Shown: positions 1-12,855, counted from the stretch's first letter. The stretch is 64,000 bases of DNA from Xiphydria camelus (GCA_963678675.1 OY783197.1:25975470-26039469); one strand, 5' to 3'. The notes: generated by a model from the letters alone, not told the origin. Translations and numbers: made by a program.

Positions 1-1097
1 ATCCGCTCATTGACAAGAGAACTCGCCGCGCGGCGCAGCCGCGTACAAAGCTTCGCGCCTTATTTCGCTGGACAGCATACTAATTATAAATTAGCGAGAT
101 ATTAATATAACTCGTGCACAGCCGCGGCGTGATAGAGCCGATGCGCTCGGCACAAGGCCGCTCGTCGCGACGCTGCCACCGCCGAGACACATCCGGCGGC
201 GAGACGCTGGGTCTGTCGTGAAATCGAGCTTCGCACGCGGCTCATCTCTCGTGTAGAAATTAGTTAGGGGTATTCTTAGTTAAAAAGAGGCCCCCGTAAG
301 GCCCCTAGAGGCCTTATTAAGGCACTTCAATCGGCGCCCGATTAGTTTCCCTTAAAAGGGGCTTCGCTCTCCAAACGCAACATTTCCTCATCAGCGCCCG
401 ATTACAAACAGAGCCAAATAATCAGGCCCTTATTACAGCTCTAAGATAGTTTCTGCACGGGATGCTTATTCTTTCGCCGCGCGTACGCCTACCAATTTCT
501 TCCTTCGAAACTCTCCGCGAGGACGTAAAGGTGGACGCGTAGGTATAGAAAGGCCCTCCTTCCGGCGCTCCTACGAGTTTACGTAGAACCGACCAAATTA
601 TACAAATTAACCGCGGAGTAAATTGACGAGTAAATTATACAATTACACGAAAAAGAGAGAGATCCTCGCAGCCAACGTCGCTGTGAGTTGGGCTGTAGGC
701 TGCTGGGATGGGAGGAGGAAAGGGGGGAAGGATTCGTATCGGGTGGCCTGGGCGAGGAAGAGTATATATAGTGGATGAGGGATGAAGGGTGGCGGAGAGA
801 GAAAGGGAGGGAAGCGGAGAGGGCCCAATCAAGTCCTAATTAGCCGGCGCGCGGTAGCCTTGGCGGTATAACTGGCTGACCGTCTGCATGTCTCCCGTGC
901 TGACTTCGCCATGCCGATATATCTGGAGGAAGTTTCATTGAGAATTTAATTAAGAGAGGGCTGGCGCGCGGTTCTCTTTTGGTGATTTAATTGGGTTATC
1001 GGCTTTTTGAGGTGGCTAATGGGAGGACGTGTTTTTTCAATCGACCGGAGCGATATTTTTGACGGTTTATTCGTGGATTTGATGCGGGTGTATAGCT
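1..1097. other. non-coding; repeated GCGCCCGATTA motif
   Basis: No gene is supported. The 11-mer GCGCCCGATTA occurs twice exactly 60 bp apart (334-344 and 394-404), surrounded by CCTTATTA-type homeodomain-like words (312 and about 427). A purine-rich tract (650-830) makes the short antisense frames here look open. The block 240-480 has the feel of a compact regulatory element, but this cannot be shown from one sequence. Confidence 0.3.
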
Positions 1098-1232
1098 ACT
1101 GTAAAAAATTCTGCGGTGTGTGTACCTACGTAGACCACTTTTGGTGTTAGATAATAATGGCACAAAACTGAATGAATATAGGTCCACGCCGTTGAAATGG
1201 TGATAAAAGTTAACACCACTTGTTTACTGTGT
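1098..1232. mobile_element. MITE family A, copy 1
   Basis: It begins ACTGTAAAAAATTCTGCGGTG and shares the blocks ACCACTTTTGGT and CACAAAACTGAATGA with two further copies at 13858 and 44273. It has no coding capacity. It abuts a family B element directly, so two insertions lie head to tail here. Confidence 0.7.
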
Positions 1233-1427
1233 ACACTGAGAAAAAAGAAGATTAAAAATTATTCTGTTAGAAGGATAATCTGAGTACGAAAGGTAAAATA
1301 GATCAAAAATTATCCTTCCAGGGTTTAAAATTTAACCTTCCTTAGCATAATTTTTGATCTATTTTACCTTTCGTACTCAAATTATCCTTCTAACAGAATA
1401 ATTTTTAATCTTTTTCTTTCTCAGTGT
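1233..1427. mobile_element. MITE family B, copy 1 (fold-back)
   Basis: The element starts CACTGAGAAAAAAG and ends TTTCTCAGTG, flanked by TA on both sides, the expected Tc1/mariner-type duplication. Its arms are almost perfect inverted repeats (GATAATCTGAGTACGAAAGG and its complement) around a short centre. A second copy lies at 33621-33814. Confidence 0.88.
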
Positions 1428-1474
1428 AGGTACCAATGATCGATCTCTCTTATTTTCGTAAATGCGCGCAAAAA

Positions 1475-1672
1475 AATAAATCATTTACAAAGTTTGTGGT
1501 AAATTTCGGGACAACGCTGATTTATTGTTACGATGACTACGGTTTTAGTAAAAATTACAGCAACGCTTGTAATATTTTATTAGATATAATTTTATTATAA
1601 TTTTTACTAAAATTGTAATTATCGTAACAATAAATTTGTCTTGTTTCGAAATTGACTACAAACTTATTGAAT
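1475..1672. mobile_element. solo long fold-back element
   Basis: Two arms of about 80 bp are imperfect inverted repeats, for example TTTATTGTTACGATGA against ATTATCGTAACAATAAAT and GGTTTTAGTAAAAATTA against ATAATTTTTACTAAAATT. The centre lies near 1573. The structure is that of a MITE, but no terminal CACTGAG is visible. Confidence 0.7.
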
Positions 1673-3706
1673 ACTACTTATTTTTTTCCCTTCAAGAATA
1701 CCAGCATCGAACGAATAGTCGAATCTTTAGTTGCGCGGCCAATTGACGAAGACAAATCATCGCGTGTGTTTTCCGATTGACGGAGTGTCATCGATTCGTC
1801 GAGTCACATTTCACGCCCGACCGAGCACAGCGACATCCTGCCGTGTCATATAGGATATCGATGAAAATTCGTCGTCACAGTGACTTTGGAAGGGTGGCAC
1901 ATCAATTGGCTGTCCGTTATCCTTTTCCACCCTCGAAACTCCACCCTCTCTCGCGGTCAGATCTGCAGCCCCGATATCTCACGAAACCACCGACGCATTC
2001 CGGGACGCTTCAAACTTTGGTGCTTCCGTGTCTCGATCGACGGCGTGTCTATATTGTTCTGTCACCTGGAAACGCGCCATTAAACGCGGTGCCTCGTGTC
2101 TGCGCTCGTTGGATTAACTTTGAAAATGTTTCTTCCCTTTTTGAGAAGCGGAGAATTCCCATAGATACGTTCTCAGAAAATATCAATTTTTATTGCAAGT
2201 AAACAATTCCTCCCGCGAGTAATTTTCGTTCGACGCGATTATCTCGAAAGGCAGTCGAGATATGTGAAAAGTCAACGGCACCTTTTTCCTTGTAAAAGCA
2301 TGGATGAACATTTTTTATTTAAACTTTCTTCCGATATCTCTCATCGTTTTCAAGATAAATGATTTTTAATTTGCACTTCAACCGAAGGGCTTTTATCCCA
2401 CTTTTAGCTTATTTTAAATTTCAATTTGGATCATATCGAGCCGAGGGGAACGGCAGGGTTGAAAGAAAAATAATAAAAGAATAAAGCACGTCATTCATCC
2501 TTTGACCACAATCCCCCAAAGGCCTCCAACGACACGGCTACGAAATATAAAGACAGAGAAAAGTCGCAGAAGCTGTACAAATTCTCCATACACGACAGAG
2601 AGTATCGCAAAGTGGGGTGCGATATTAAGAAGGGAGATGCGGTGAATTTTTGCTTCAACAGTCATTCCTCGCCTCGCCGTGGCGCGCGCTCCCGAGAGCC
2701 TTTCCTCGCCATTGACGCTTTTTACCATAGGAATGGCGGTTAACATCAATATTTACGCGACCGAATTCTCGGATCCGTGCGTGGGATGCTGCAACCCCGG
2801 AACGCCGTTCCGCGAGATGCCTCGTCCAATCCCCTTTCGAGATGAAGAGATGAAGGAAGGAGAGTCGTGGACGTCGAAGTAGGCCTCGTTTCGCGGCTGA
2901 GCTGTGTATACGAGTACCGCGAGGATTAATGCTTCCAAACAAACGTTTCGTTCGCTTCATCGAGAGGAGTGAAACGTTAATCGGTCGTCTGGGTTGTTCG
3001 CTCGAACGGTTCACGCGTTTCGTGCGCCTCAAGTTCATCGCGTCTCTCACGATACAGTGAATCATTTAAAAATGAGACCATCCAAAGATCGATGCAACTT
3101 TGTGCACTTGACTCGCATTTTCTCTTAAATGACAAACACAAATAACTGCGAATTCCATTTCTAAAGAAGGAAATAAGTCATAAATGATTCCTTCGGGTCG
3201 ATAATAATGACAAAATATCGCGAAATTATATATTTGTCAAAACATTCCAAGCCATTGCAGCTTCATTGCAAGTTTCGTTGGAATGCGAAGAGGGTGGGAA
3301 GAGGGGGAAGGCGAGAAGGTCAATATCGAATAGCCCCCACGGCATTCGACTTGTGACTTAACCCCTTCACTCTATGACTTTACAACTTCACAGGTACCTC
3401 AATATATTTTCTTTACGAGCCTCCCTCTCTTTAACCCTTTAACCGAGAATTTTGTCCTATACGAAAGACGGGAGCTCGGGACTTTTTTTCTCTGCCTCTA
3501 TTTACGAGCGGACTCCATTCCACTTTATTTGAAAGATTCTCTTCACGGTTGTAGCTGAGTTGGAGTGTCTGCATGTACAGTGGTTGGAACGTAGACCAGT
3601 GCTTAACATTCCGTCTTATTTTTATTTAAAATAACGACTCAGTGATTTAAATTAAAGTCATACGAAAAATACTGCAAATCAAAGTCGGTAGATTCAAGTT
3701 GTCTTA
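1673..3706. other. intergenic, no supported gene
   Basis: Mixed-composition DNA. The longest open frames (1777-2202 on + and 2655-3065 on -) show no domain, repeat or splice context and overlap frames on the other strand, so I treat them as chance. Nothing else is recognisable. Confidence 0.4.
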
Positions 3707-3946
3707 TTACAATGTGAGAAAAATTTATATTTTTAATATACCTAATTGTATGTAAAGGTTTTATCCGATATTGTTTTGAAAAATTTCTATTAAATAATTG
3801 TTGAACATTTATAGGTATACAATTTTATTGCATTGAATATCAATTTCATAATGGACTAGATTTGTTTTCATATTCACGTATTGGGTAAAAAGCTTACACT
3901 TATACAATTACGTTAAGTTTAATGCAAATTTTTTTTTGCAATGTAG
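3707..3946. mobile_element. MITE family H, copy 1
   Basis: It begins CAATGTGAGAAAAATTTATA and ends GCAAATTTTTTTTTGCAATG with flanking TA. It shares the family H interior (AATTGTTGAACATTTATAG, TATTGGGTAAAAAGC, CGTTAAGTTTAATGC) seen at 50.5, 55.1, 57.2 and 61.4 kb, here strongly diverged. Confidence 0.7.
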
Positions 3947-4802
3947 GTACTTATCAAATATTAGGTACAAATTTACCCATTAATGCTCAGTGTCATTTTC
4001 AGTTGGCAAACAACTTTTGGTTACAAATATTTAATTAATCGTTTCCGCGACCTTTAGAAACCGGTTTCAGAATTTGTACTTTTTTCTTCAATAAAATTAG
4101 GATTCCGAAGAAATTTGTTAAACAACGCGAAAATACTCCTAATCCAGTGTCTCAATCAAGAAATTGTTTGACAAATAAAGTTGCCAACGAGCACTAATCG
4201 GTTAAGAACTGACGAGATAAAATAAACAATTTTCCTTCTTTTATTTCACTGAACGAGCTTTTCAGCTCGGAACTTTCGTCCAACTCCGAAGCGATCCAAG
4301 CTTTCGCGTCGATCAAAGCGGTCCGACGTGAAGCGCGGTGGTCCATGCCTGAAAGTTTGATTAATTTCCGAACTCACGCGAGCTCCACGGCTACCGCGTG
4401 ACGGCATTTGGATCGTTAAGCGTTTAGGTTTAGGTAGCCCGCAAACCCGGACGTGCGCTGGTATACGCGATAGGTCCCAGGAGCGTAGCTCTCCGCGCGT
4501 GTAGATACAAACAACACCGCAAACTATAAAGCCCCGTTTAACCGGTCGTAAAGTCAATGAAGGCGGTCACGTTCGCCCTTCGCGTCTTGCTGGGCGTCTA
4601 GGCGCCCGCTGCCGCGCTACTGCCTCCCAGGATCATAAAATTCTGCTCGCTCGCTCCTCGCGAGAACTCGCGCGACGGGGTATGCAGAAACACATCTGCA
4701 TCGATTTGGGAATTCTACTCCGATTCGTGATTGTTGGCGGGCCTTACATCGTCGTCTTCGTGGTCTGCGAATTGCACCGAGATAAATAATTGCTAGAGCT
4801 GA
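3947..4802. other. intergenic, no supported gene
   Basis: AT-rich to 4240, then a GC-richer piece (4250-4790) whose minus-strand frames show no recognisable domain. Nothing else is seen. Confidence 0.35.
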
Positions 4803-5084
4803 CAATGAAAAATAGTTTTTTCATCAAAAACACATATGATCTTATATATTTTTAAGAATTCAAATACTTGGTCGGAGAATATAGGATATTTTGATTTATA
4901 AGAATACCTTCGTTCGAACAAAGAATTCTCTGCGTGAGAATAAAACAATTACTCGCAGGCCTGTCAAATATTTTCTTACACGAAGAAAACCGTGGCTTAG
5001 TCCTGGAGTAGCATGTATCGTGTTTTTGATTAAGGAAAACATTTTTTTTACACCAGCAATCATTTCTCTCGCTGCTTACATCGA
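4803..5084. mobile_element. MITE family E, copy 1
   Basis: It aligns in reverse orientation with the copy at 61076: ACACATATGATCTTATATAT and TTTTTAAGAATTCAAATAC on the left, TCAAATATTTTCTTACACG and ACCAGCAATCATTTCTCTC on the right. The left terminal CACTGAGAG has decayed. Confidence 0.75.
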
Positions 5085-6256
5085 ACGGCTTTGTGGGTCG
5101 AGGGAGAGATACGACTGATCCGATTTTCTCAAAGAATCAGAAATTATAATTTCCATTAATCGCGTCCTCGATATGCAGTCATGTCTATTAGCTTGCTAGC
5201 CTCATTTCTTCATTAATAATTGCATTATTCCTTATGTTTACGTATGTACCTACTTACTATAGATCCAAATAAAAAACCGATCCCCCGGCTAATCTTAAAC
5301 ACAAGAAAAAAACCATCTCTCCGCACACGAAGAAATCTCGCCCCTTTCCTTGCGCGAACCGCGACAGTAGGTCCTTTGTCCCTCTCCGGTTATGACCGCT
5401 CGAGGCGGCCCACCTTTTGGTAGACAGGCGATTTTTTATTTTCAACAAAAAATTAACCCCTTCGACCCGCGAGCGGTTTCTTTATGGGTTTTACTCAGGG
5501 GAATATTTACGAGCCTTCACGGGCCCAGAGAACACGAGTCGAACCGCCGCCGCGCGCAGCTCGTGCCCCGCTCCAGGTTAAGCCGAACGGAGAAACGGCC
5601 GATACGCCGGACCATGCGTACACGAATACCCACACGCATCCCACCTATCGCGTCCGGAGAAGAAATAGGGGCCCGCGGAGGGCGTAGACACACGGCTCCG
5701 AGAGTAATGTTAGTAATCCTCGACTCTATACGTGACCTGGCTGGTCTCTCCCGCCGGTTGGATCCTTTCCAGCCGCGCGAGAAATTAATATGGATGAAAG
5801 TGTCGGCGCCCGCTCGCGCGTTGGAGGCGTTGCTCCGTGCGGCGCCGCGGCGATGGGCAATACCGGGTGGATTTTCGCTCTCTCGTGAGAATACGAATAT
5901 ATTTTGCCGGTATATTCGCCGCTCCGGTCGAGGAGCGTGCCGCGGTATATCATACGCGGCACCGAAATTGCAGCCGCGGAGAGAATATAGAGTGCGCGCG
6001 ACGGGGAGATGGCGAGAGATTTTTCAAATTTGATAAATATTGAGCGGGTACTCGTTCGGATGCCGGATCGACTACGGTGGGTTTATTGTATTTTAGGAAT
6101 CTCCAGTTTCAGAGGTAATGTGTTTTTCGTTCAAGCGAATGTTTCTTTTTATTAATGATATCTGATATGTGATGGATATTGTATGAGGAACTATTCACAT
6201 GTTCATTACAGACTTTTGTTCCTCCGTATCTTTGTTGATTAGATTCTGGTAAGTAC
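5085..6256. other. intergenic; GC-rich block 5480-6030
   Basis: The CpG-rich part gives open frames on both strands (for example 5392-6033 +), but they lack recognisable domains and are dominated by Arg, Pro and Ala, as expected of GC-rich non-coding DNA. No convincing exon or RNA was seen. Confidence 0.35.
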
Positions 6257-6498
6257 TGCAGTGGGAAAAATATTTGGTCGATCTAACTAAAATCTTTGAG
6301 GAGATGACCAAACTGTTTGGTGAAATATGAATTCTCTATTTGTATGGTTTGATTGACCACTTTTTTGGTCAGAATAACTGAACATTTGGTTTGAATAATT
6401 TGATATTTCGTTGAACTGACCAGTAGTTTGGTTAGAATATCTAAACGCGTTTGACCAGATGCATTTCGTCATTTTAACCTAATTATTTATCTCAGTGT
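6257..6498. mobile_element. MITE family C, copy 1
   Basis: It ends TTATCTCAGTG and carries the family C words GACCAAACTGTTTGGT, TTTTTTGGTCAGAATAACTG and TTTGACCAGATGCATTTCG. It is shared with copies at 29287 and 58846. Confidence 0.82.
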
Positions 6499-6779
6499 GC
6501 ATACGATTCAATTGAAGTAGAATTGATATCGAATTCTATAAATTCGTTTGGGGATTTGGATATATGTATTTCTTTCGGTTTAGTCACGAAAAAAGGATAC
6601 ACAGGATTGGAATTTTTTGTAGAAATCTCTAATACCGATCTCCTCGTATTACGTAACCGCGCGAATAATCTCGTGAACGATACTAATAAATAACAATTCT
6701 TCGCTTTGGAATTTCTCAGCGCTAGATTGACGTTCTCTCCGCCAAATTTCTCACGTCCCGAAAAACGGCCTCCGATGTT

Positions 6780-7290
6780 ATTTATGGATGCTCATACGTC
6801 ACACCCCGATTTCCATTCACGGAATCCCCCGCGTATGCGTTGATATTGAAATGCCTGCGATAAATAAGACAATCGAGTGGCTCTGAAACGATCCATAAAT
6901 TTATACACCCCGCGTCTCGAGCTCGGCTCTTCGATCGACCCGCGTTTCCGGGTGTCCCGTCACATTCGTCAGCGTGCAGCGTTTAGATAAGGGAGCGAGT
7001 GATGTCGCGAGCTCAGTGGCGCAATAACAAATGGAAATAATTATTATTTTAGCGCCCGTACGATTTTTATAGCCCTTCGTGGGGCGTAAGTGTCTTTAGA
7101 CGACGATTTGTTAGCGGGTGATAAGCAATAAAAGACGAGTGCCGCGTCTTCCGCGCGGCATCCGGTCTACGTGTCGGCTACGTCGACGCCATGCCCGTTT
7201 ATTTAATAGAAAAGGCATAAATATTTGAACGAGTCGAAAGCCCCGTCGCAGACGCAGTCGAGGGGGCGTGGTCGAGCGCCACCTTTAGAT
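6780..7290. promoter_or_regulatory. candidate enhancer/insulator block with TTTAT-type sites
   Basis: Seven posterior-Hox/caudal-like words occur in about 450 bp: TTTATGG (6781), ATAAATAA (6860), CCATAAAT (6893), TTTTTATAG (7063), CAATAAAAG (7126), GTTTATTTAA (7197) and GGCATAAATA (7213). A CTCF-like AGGTGGCGCTC lies on the minus strand within 7274-7290. Abd-B and Cad bind TTTAT-class sites, and CTCF marks Fab-8-type boundaries in flies. Function is inferred from motifs only. Confidence 0.35.
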
Positions 7291-7579
7291 ATGCCTCGCG
7301 GCTTTGGGAGCTCTCAACGGTATATTTTTTCTGGCGAGTTGTACCTATAGGTACTCGAAGGGGAAATGCGCGAGGGAGAAATTGGGTGATAAGGGGTGAA
7401 ATTCTAAAGGTCGAATCGTGGATGGGATTTTACGGAAACGCGTTAACGTTTTCACGACAGCGTGAGGTATTTTCTTTGTCTCGAGGGACGAATATCGCTT
7501 CGAACTGTGTTTCTGTGTGCGAGTACAACGATGTGACCTACTGTCGAGTTATTATTGGAGTAGGTAGCTAAGTTGACGC

Positions 7580-8710
7580 CACAATTTATTCACTGCGAAT
7601 TAAATATATGAAGTCTATCATGCAGCTCTCGGTCTCTTTTGAAGGCTGCTAAGATTTATACGACTGGCGAGAAAATTTACATTGACGGTTTTTATCTAGG
7701 TATACCTTTGAAATATTCGGGAACTTCCCAGTATTACGAGAATTAATACTATATTTCTATTCAACTACATATCAATAAATCCGAAGACACATTACTTACA
7801 CTATTTATTCGTTTTTTTAAAGTCACATTTCCATGAATATCTAACTTATTTTTTATAATTGCAATGCTGCAGTATCTTAAATTATAATTACGTTAATTTA
7901 TGGAAAATAGTACTATTACCATTCGCATTAATTCCCTTTATTAGATGCTATATGCAATTACACTCAATTAAGTTAATTAATTTAATTACATTGCGAGTAG
8001 ATGCGAATGATCTCTATAATTAAGTGCAGCTCACGGATATCGCAAAATCGAAATACATAGGTACTTCAAAATCGTGAATCTTACTGCAAAGCTCTACTTT
8101 CTGCAGACTTCAACTCGGATGAGTGCAGTTTTATTTGTCACTCGTTTTACGTAGACAGCAATACATCACTGACGGGTCCGTGTCAACGATATGCGCAAAC
8201 TCGACGGCACCGAGTTTATTTTAAAGCACCAACACGCGGACATCGAAAATACACGCCTACCGATTGACGTAGGCGTGTCCGATTATAGACTCGAATGGAA
8301 GAGAGCATGATATCGCGATCACTGACCGCGCACGTGTTATGGGTGATGTCATTTTACGAGCGCGAGACGGCGGACCTCGTGTTTCCTCGTAAATTCACCT
8401 CCTGGCACTGATTTAGCGCGGTCAACGCTCGATGACCATGACACAACGACAGATATGACCCTCGTAACCCCTTGTTTTTGTATACGGAGATTCGTATCTA
8501 CGTTCAAAAATCTGTGGACACCTTTATTTTGATATATGCGTGTCACGCAACGTGACCATGTAAACGCAACACGAATGAATTGACGCGCTGTAGACCCGCA
8601 TTATTACACAGTCTCCAATTGCAGTGATCTCTCGTTAAATCGAATGATGACATTGTTCTTATCGAGTACACTTAGGTGTCTAGTTTCTTTAAGAGGAGAG
8701 TATATCAGTT
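7580..8710. other. AT-rich intergenic; inverted repeat with homeodomain core sites
   Basis: CATTCGCAT (7920-7928) is repeated inverted as ATGCGAATG (8001-8009). Between them lies a dense run of TTAATTAA-type homeodomain core words (7968-7992). Nothing else is recognisable. Confidence 0.3.
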
Positions 8711-8714
8711 GCGT

Positions 8715-9180
8715 TGGCACGGTGTCAGGCGGTCAGGGAATTCTGGGAAACCTGGAATTGTCAGGGAATTATGTGGGTCAAGGGAAGAGTCGGGGAAAAT
8801 AAAGAAATTTGTGGAACTTTTCGAAAATACTCAAATCTCACAAATAGCTTGACTTCTAGTCTGTTAAAATTTGTAAGAATTTATGTACAAGTTTTTAAAA
8901 AAAAATGCTCCATATGTGTAGGTATCTAAGTTCTTTCTTATTCTAAAAAAAAAGCAATTGAGTAGATAATAATGATTTGACAAAATTAAGTTATTTTAAT
9001 CGTCTTTTCTCAGTTGTCACAACCTGTTCTACGAATATCAGTTAATTTGCTCATTCGACGAGAAATAATCGATTCGTAACACTTTACATCAGATCTTCCG
9101 GGAAATTTGACTATTTCGTACTGAAGAGCCTGAAAAAAGCTGAGGGAATTTCTCTCTCATATTTTGCCAACACCGTGAAT
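8715..9180. mobile_element. degenerate repeat element with GTCAGGGAATT motifs
   Basis: The left end GCGTTGGCACGGTGT and the right end CCAACACCGTG share an 8 bp inverted terminus (CACGGTGT, 8718-8725; ACACCGTG, 9170-9177). GTCAGGGAATT occurs twice near the left end (8732-8742 and 8760-8770), with CTGGGAAACCTGGAATT between. Repeats of this GTCAGGGAA/CCTGG type recur in many animal genomes. No coding remnant is visible. Confidence 0.5.
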
Positions 9181-9199
9181 CAGGCGAACTCACGAAATT

Positions 9200-10620
9200 T
9201 GCTTCAACAATATTCACAAGTTCATCGCGACATTAGAATGTATCTCTTCCATCAGTGACGGTAGCGCGAATGAAAATATGTACATCTCAGCGAGCTTCTC
9301 CACGCTTCGACGAAACAATTAACGCGAATCCCGATACCAGTACCTGATCGAAGCGCTCCCTGATTTCCTTGAAATCACCAGTCAGAACTGCAGACCCGCA
9401 GTCACCCCTTACTCCGATCACGAGCCTGTAGAGATCATAAGCTCACGATCGTAAGCACAACATAACCGTACCACGGCATTTACGCACCTCCTACTCCCCG
9501 CAGCTTTCAACATCCTCACCCAACCCACCAATGAACGCATCACGCCGCGCCACGCTTCAGTGACACGGTCGTGGCGAATCACCATCTACATCACGCCATA
9601 CCTACCGACCCACCTACCACAGACGCAATGAAATTCCCGTGAAACTGTCAGAAAGATACGCGGTCCGACACTCTTTCCTCAGCGATGACCCCGATGATGA
9701 CACCGCGGGCCTCATACAGAAGCAACCCGCAGCTCCCTCGCGCACACCGCTCGCGACGCTCCCGCATACCTGTCCACCTCGCGTGTCCCGCCGCTGCTGC
9801 CGTCTCCAACGCTCGCGCGTACCTAATCGCGGCATGAATGAGCGAGCCGCGTGTCGTCGATGCGGTCCGACACACGCGTGAGACGTAGTACGCTGTCCGC
9901 CGGGCTGGCATAATCCTTCCCGTCTCGCCCCCGTCTCGCCCCGCGGCCGTTGAGGCTAAACGTCCTCTTTTACGGCCGCCGATAAAGTTTTAAGAGCGAG
10001 TTGAACGAGCAGGCGATGTCCACTGTTGAAGCGCGACGGACACGTGGGAATCGCGGCTCCGTGAGACACGCGGGTGGCGCGCACACTGCGGCGCGCCCGG
10101 TGAATAGCTCATTTTCTCGGGCGCGTGTCGCGTGTGTACGAATGTGGATCGGTGTCAAGGTCGTGGGAAAGAGAGAGAGAGAGAATGGAGCGTTACGTGT
10201 GATGGTCGTAAAAGGTACACACGTTGATACCACACACGCTGTAACCGGAAGCGCCGCGCACGGGCCGACCACCACGCCGGTACGGGCCGCAAGAAGCGCG
10301 GTGCGTTGTGTATCGCGTTCGCGAAGGCGGGTCAATGAAACTGCGAGCACGTGCTCGATAAAGTCGACCACTCTCGCCTCGTACGGATAGTCGCGCCGCG
10401 CGCGTTATCGGGGTCGCGTTTCGATTTCGTCGGCTCTTGTCGAAGCGGCAGACGAGAGACTGTGCTCAGGTGGAGCGAATCGGAGATTCGTTCTCACAGC
10501 GAGTCTTTGTCTGATTTGAAATTTCATGGCTCAAACGTGCGAGCGAGTCGGAAGTCTGATCCATTTAACGTTCAAGTATAATATACATAATTTTGTCGTT
10601 TTATACACGCAGGGGAGAAT
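9200..10620. other. GC-rich CpG block, no supported gene
   Basis: CpG-dense DNA from about 9600 to 10500. Overlapping open frames on both strands (for example 10001-10390 + and 9970-10371 -) are Arg/Ala/Thr-rich and lack domains. A CpG-rich promoter or regulatory block is possible. Confidence 0.35.
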
Positions 10621-10628
10621 ATAACGAT

Positions 10629-10799
10629 CACTGTTACCTATACTGGATAATAAATTTGACATTTTGGAGAAAGCATTGCGTTTATTGTTATTTGCTGTAT
10701 GACAACAATTGACATACGTTCAGTGAAGTTTACCAGATGTATGTTCACTATTGTCATAATTTCCCCAAAATGTTAAATCTGTTATCCAGTTTAGCAGTG
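10629..10799. mobile_element. solo MITE (CACTGTTACC ends)
   Basis: The left CACTGTTACCTATACTGGAT and the right ATCCAGTTTAGCAGTG are inverted, as are the inner TTGACATTTTGGAGAAA and TTTCCCCAAAATGTTAA. There is no coding content. Confidence 0.75.
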
Positions 10800-10863
10800 A
10801 TTAATATGCGAGGTGTTTTCGAAGAAATTTGCTATAGAATACACACGAGTTCTCATACATAAG

Positions 10864-10890
10864 ACTCTCTCTCTCTCCCTCTCTCTGTCG
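10864..10890. repeat. CT microsatellite
   Basis: A short imperfect CT run. On the other strand it reads as GAGAG, a GAGA-factor-type site. Confidence 0.8.
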
Positions 10891-10899
10891 CACATTTCT

Positions 10900-12300
10900 C
10901 TAAACTGGTCCAGTTGGAGTTTCCGCGAAAGGAGAGGCTCTTCTGCACTCGCCACATGCTCTCGCACTTGCGTACTTATATCTCCTATGTTCAGTTTCCT
11001 CGAAAAAACACTATAAGTACTTTCCTCTCCGTATATACACGGATAGTGCGTCGCGCTTTTGATCATCTCCAATTGAAGAGCGATCGACCCGGAAAGTTCT
11101 CAATGAAACCCGATCGATCGTTACTTTTTGACGCTCTCCATGTATGTACCTACATAGGTACAAACATTTCCGACGAAGCCGGTCCGTTACGAAACCTTAT
11201 ACGGCGCGCAGTCCGACATTCACAGGACCCATCTAAAAATGCCTATTTATGGTCACACACGGCCCCCACCGATCCTCGGCGTCAGATAAGCCCGTCTCGT
11301 TCGCGTATATACGTTCCGATATTTAATTACGCGCGGCCGCGGACTGGTTCTCGGGTCCTTGACACGCCGAAACGAGCGCAGCACCTTCGTCCCGCCGCGC
11401 ACACGTTCAAGGATTCAGCCGAGCGCCACGCGAGGTCGTCCACATATCGCGTGGTGACGCGACCCGAATACGCAACTACGTTCCAAATTTGAATCGCGGG
11501 CGCGCGCCGCGCGGGGTGACGTTCCCGCGCGCTGTCTGCTCACGCGTGGCCGCCTGCACCACGGGTCCACACGGAAGCCGCGCGACCTGCCTCAATCTGG
11601 ACGGGTGTAAAAGCCGAGGCAATATAAATGAACGTTTACAGGCTCGTTACATTTTTATGAGCTCAACGCGCCGCACTATACCACGCCACTACAGCCATCA
11701 ACGGAATGTCGTAAACCATCACTCTCTTGGCTTCTTCCCGTCCCCCTCGTCTGACTGGTCCCCACCCCCTATCAGTCCACGTGGCATTTACGCGCAACTT
11801 CCGGTCCGGCTACGTCACGTGGCCCGCGCTCTAGACCACTTAAATTACGTCACTTTACCGGCCGCGATCATAAAATTTTTTACGCGCACCTTCGCGCCGC
11901 ACGCGCGTTCCCGCGTGTCTACACCTTCGCCGGGACGATCGCGGCGCGTGTTTTCGAATCGTCGGGTTTGGCCGCGGGTCGGCGCGCTCTGCCGCGGCGA
12001 ATGTGGGCTCGCGAGTTTGGTTTTTTGGGGGCTTTCTTTTTTCGAGGTGCGCTAATTGGGTTCGCGCGCGTTGCGTCGTACGCGTCGCTCGTGAATTCGC
12101 ATTAGCGGATATTCGTGCGGCGAGATGCGCGTGTCGTTTCGTGCACTGCATTCCGTGGGAGAGGCAAAGTGCGATTTTTTCGGGTTTTCGGACGTCGCGG
12201 CGGCGTCTTTAAATGCTTGCTATGGTGTTTATGGGGTCGTTTGTTTTTGGAGGGAAATACATTTGGATAATTATGATCGGCACTGGTTTTTATACTCGTC
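10900..12300. other. GC-rich CpG block, no supported gene
   Basis: Very CpG-rich, especially 11300-12200. The frames at 10914-11492 + and 11489-12055 + have no recognisable domain. Nothing can be assigned. Confidence 0.35.
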
Positions 12301-12855
12301 ACAACCGCTGTTTCTTAAGTTTCGATAACTAGAAAATAGTTATTGACACTATAGGAACTAATGTTGATTACTGAACTCGAATAGTGACCAACAGAATAGT
12401 TTTCACAACTAATACTTTAATTTCTTTTCAGTTTGTTGCATTTCTCAAAGATCAGCTATCAAATAACTTATTGCAAATAAGAGTAACATTTTATCGATGA
12501 TAAAAATATTAAAAATTCGTCTTATACTTCGCAGTGAAAAGGTTTCCCTGTTGTCTTCCATTAGGCGCAGTCGAATTGGATAACGCTGCGCCTACAGAAG
12601 ACAACTATGGCTCCAAGTCTCGCAGTGGTAATTGCGAGATATGAATCGTACATCACCCTCGCGCAATGGCAACGAGTACTCGATCGCTTTTTTTTCGAAT
12701 AATCGCGGCAAATCTTGAAAAAGGGACAAATGCAATCCGGCGACGCAACCCCCGCGCGCCATGCACTTGCATCGAGACTCCCCCACCACCCTCATCCCTT
12801 CTCCCCACCCCTACGATCGCGGCGAAATCTGGGGGGATTTCAAAAGTTGCCGCCT

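Noticed and set aside
2655..3065. 136-codon minus frame
   Set aside because: No domain, and other frames overlap it on both strands.
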